Source of the DNA: an uncultured Bacillota bacterium
Lineage (GTDB): Bacteria; Bacillota; Clostridia; Oscillospirales; Oscillospiraceae
Length of the DNA: 17,525 bases
Assembly: GCA_947383275.1 (NCBI GenBank)
Contig: CANDCW010000056.1
Location: 1-17,525, forward strand
Direction: 5' to 3'
The first letter of the stretch is position 1, and each line of letters opens with the position of its first letter. A program made the translations under genes and the position numbers. The notes below the pieces were generated by a model. The model was not told where the DNA came from. It made no database searches and saw only the letters and a list, made by a program, of their open reading frames with translations. This document shows, one piece after another, positions 16,199 through 17,525 of this stretch.

Positions 16199-17525
16199 AT
16201 GGCTGAGCTTGAAGCCGCGCTTTTCCCCATTGTTGTCAAAATCAACGAATATCTGTCCAACTACATCCTGGTGTTCCTCCTCATCGGCGTGGGCCTATGG
16301 TACTCAATTAAAACCCGGTTCGTCCAGATCCGCTGCTTTGGCGAGGGGATGAAGAAAACCTTCGGCAACCTGTCCCTCCGGGGCGGAAAGCAGGAGCAGG
16401 GTATGAGCTCCTTCCAGGCCCTGGCCACCGCCATCGCCGCCCAGGTGGGCACCGGCAATATCGTGGGCGCCTCCGGCGCAATTTTGACCGGCGGCCCCGG
16501 AGCCATCTTTTGGATGTGGATCATCGCCTTTTTCGGCATGGCCACCATCTACGCCGAGGCTACCCTAGCCATCAAGACCCGCCAGGCCGACTCTGACGGC
16601 TCCTACCGCGGCGGCCCCGTATACTACATCACTACCGCTTTCAAGGGCGGCTTTGGCAAGTTCCTGGCCGGCTTCTTTGCCGTGGCCATCATCCTGGCCC
16701 TGGGCTTTATGGGCTGCATGGTCCAATCCAACTCCATCGGCTCCACCTTTAACACCGCTTTCGGCGTCCCCAACTGGATTGTGGGCGTGGTGCTGGTGGT
16801 CATCTGCGGCGTGATTTTCCTGGGCGGGCTGAACCGGCTGGCCTCCGTCACCGAGAAGGTAGTCCCCATCATGGCGGCAATCTTCCTGCTGGGCGGTCTG
16901 GTGGTCCTGGTGGCCCGGGCTAAGTACATCCCCGCCACCTTCGGCATGATCTTCCAGTACGCGTTCCAGCCCCAGGCCATCATCGGCGGCGGCTTTGGTT
17001 ATGCCATCAAGACCGCCATCAGCCAGGGCGCCAAGCGAGGCCTATTCTCCAACGAAGCCGGTATGGGCTCCACCCCCCACGCCCACGCCCAGGCCAACGT
17101 GACCAACCCCCACGACCAGGGCGTAGTGGCCATGATCGGCGTGTTTATGGACACCTTCGTAGTGCTCACCCTCAACGCCTTGGTGGTCATCTCCACCCTC
17201 TACACCGCTGGCGGCCCCCTGGCCCAGTGCGGCGCGGCGGCCTCCAGCACCACCTTGGGCAAGGCCAATCTGGCCCAGACCGCTTTCGGCGTGGTCTTCG
17301 GCGAGACCGCCGGGGCTATGTTTGTGGCCGTGTGCCTGTTCTTCTTCGCCTTCTCCACCATCCTCAGCTGGAACCTGTTCGGCAAAATCAATGTGATCTA
17401 CCTCTTCGGCAAGGGCTCCGCCAAAATCTACGCGGTGCTGGCCCTGGTGTTCATTTTCCTGGGTACCCTCATGTCCAACGACCTGGTGTGGGAGCTGACC
17501 GACATGTTCAACAACCTGATGGTCA
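16199..17525 (+). CDS. Na+:alanine/glycine symporter, AGCS family (second copy), 3' end cut by window
   Basis: The frame runs open from ATG 16199 to the right edge (442 codons visible), so only a short C-terminal part should be missing. The ribosome site AAAGGAAG lies just upstream. AGCS motifs are present: AAQVGTGNIVGASGAI, GGPGAIFWMWIIAFFGM, GGPVYYI and FSNEAGMGSTPHAHA. Compared with the first copy it has TTAF for the ENGL that follows YYI, and GMGSTPHAHA for GLGSAPIAHA, so substrate preference may differ. It lies 20 bases after the first symporter with no terminator between, and is therefore under the same glycine riboswitch. Confidence 0.92.
   Translation, partial: MAELEAALFPIVVKINEYLSNYILVFLLIGVGLWYSIKTRFVQIRCFGEGMKKTFGNLSLRGGKQEQGMSSFQALATAIAAQVGTGNIVGASGAILTGGPGAIFWMWIIAFFGMATIYAEATLAIKTRQADSDGSYRGGPVYYITTAFKGGFGKFLAGFFAVAIILALGFMGCMVQSNSIGSTFNTAFGVPNWIVGVVLVVICGVIFLGGLNRLASVTEKVVPIMAAIFLLGGLVVLVARAKYIPATFGMIFQYAFQPQAIIGGGFGYAIKTAISQGAKRGLFSNEAGMGSTPHAHAQANVTNPHDQGVVAMIGVFMDTFVVLTLNALVVISTLYTAGGPLAQCGAAASSTTLGKANLAQTAFGVVFGETAGAMFVAVCLFFFAFSTILSWNLFGKINVIYLFGKGSAKIYAVLALVFIFLGTLMSNDLVWELTDMFNNLMV

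Overview
The window looks like a chromosomal segment of a fairly GC-rich, spore-forming Clostridia species, most likely of the Oscillospiraceae (Flavonifractor/Intestinimonas-like; this placement is inference). The reasons are strong Shine-Dalgarno sites, a GerMN lipoprotein next to a two-component system, a DacF-type D,D-carboxypeptidase, KtrAB-type potassium uptake, and a tandem glycine riboswitch in front of Na+:alanine symporter family (AGCS) genes. Most of the segment from about 4.5 kb rightward is GC-rich and compact. The left end is different: an AT-rich nuclease gene, then a gene-free, repeat-rich junction.

Layout. (1) 1-1758: an AT-rich OLD-family ATPase/TOPRIM nuclease, cut by the left edge, probably the last gene of an acquired defence or mobile island. 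(2) 1759-2170: a gene-free stretch with a tandem ATGGCAACA repeat, small palindromes and one copy of a 40-bp repeat. (3) 2171-4164: ktrB-ktrA potassium uptake, with its own promoter and terminator, framed by the two copies of that 40-bp repeat (38/40 identical, same orientation). (4) 4263-4481: a probably broken relative of a 53-codon gene found intact at 11229. (5) Minus strand, 9338 to 4496: comEA-like gene, response regulator, histidine kinase, GerMN lipoprotein, metY and a DUF3783 gene. The first four are tightly linked by 9-nt spacing and then two 4-nt overlaps. metY follows after 37 nt without an obvious terminator. (6) 9504-10868: a membrane-anchored D,D-carboxypeptidase, divergent from the comEA operon, whose SxN motif lacks its asparagine. 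(7) 10902-11390: a divergent pair of an XRE repressor and a 53-aa unknown protein, with two near-identical operators around the small gene's promoter. (8) 14193-11437: secA with a structured leader. (9) 14454-17525: a promoter, a two-aptamer glycine riboswitch, an intrinsic terminator and two tandem AGCS symporter genes; the second runs off the right edge.

How the parts fit. The riboswitch couples expression of the two symporters to glycine. The comEA/two-component/GerMN group looks like one cell-envelope regulatory transcription unit. KtrBA is a self-contained ion-uptake module. The least explained parts are the XRE/53-aa pair with its disrupted second copy, and the repeat pair bracketing ktrBA next to the acquired nuclease gene. 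All assignments rest on reading motifs in the sequence; no database search was run.
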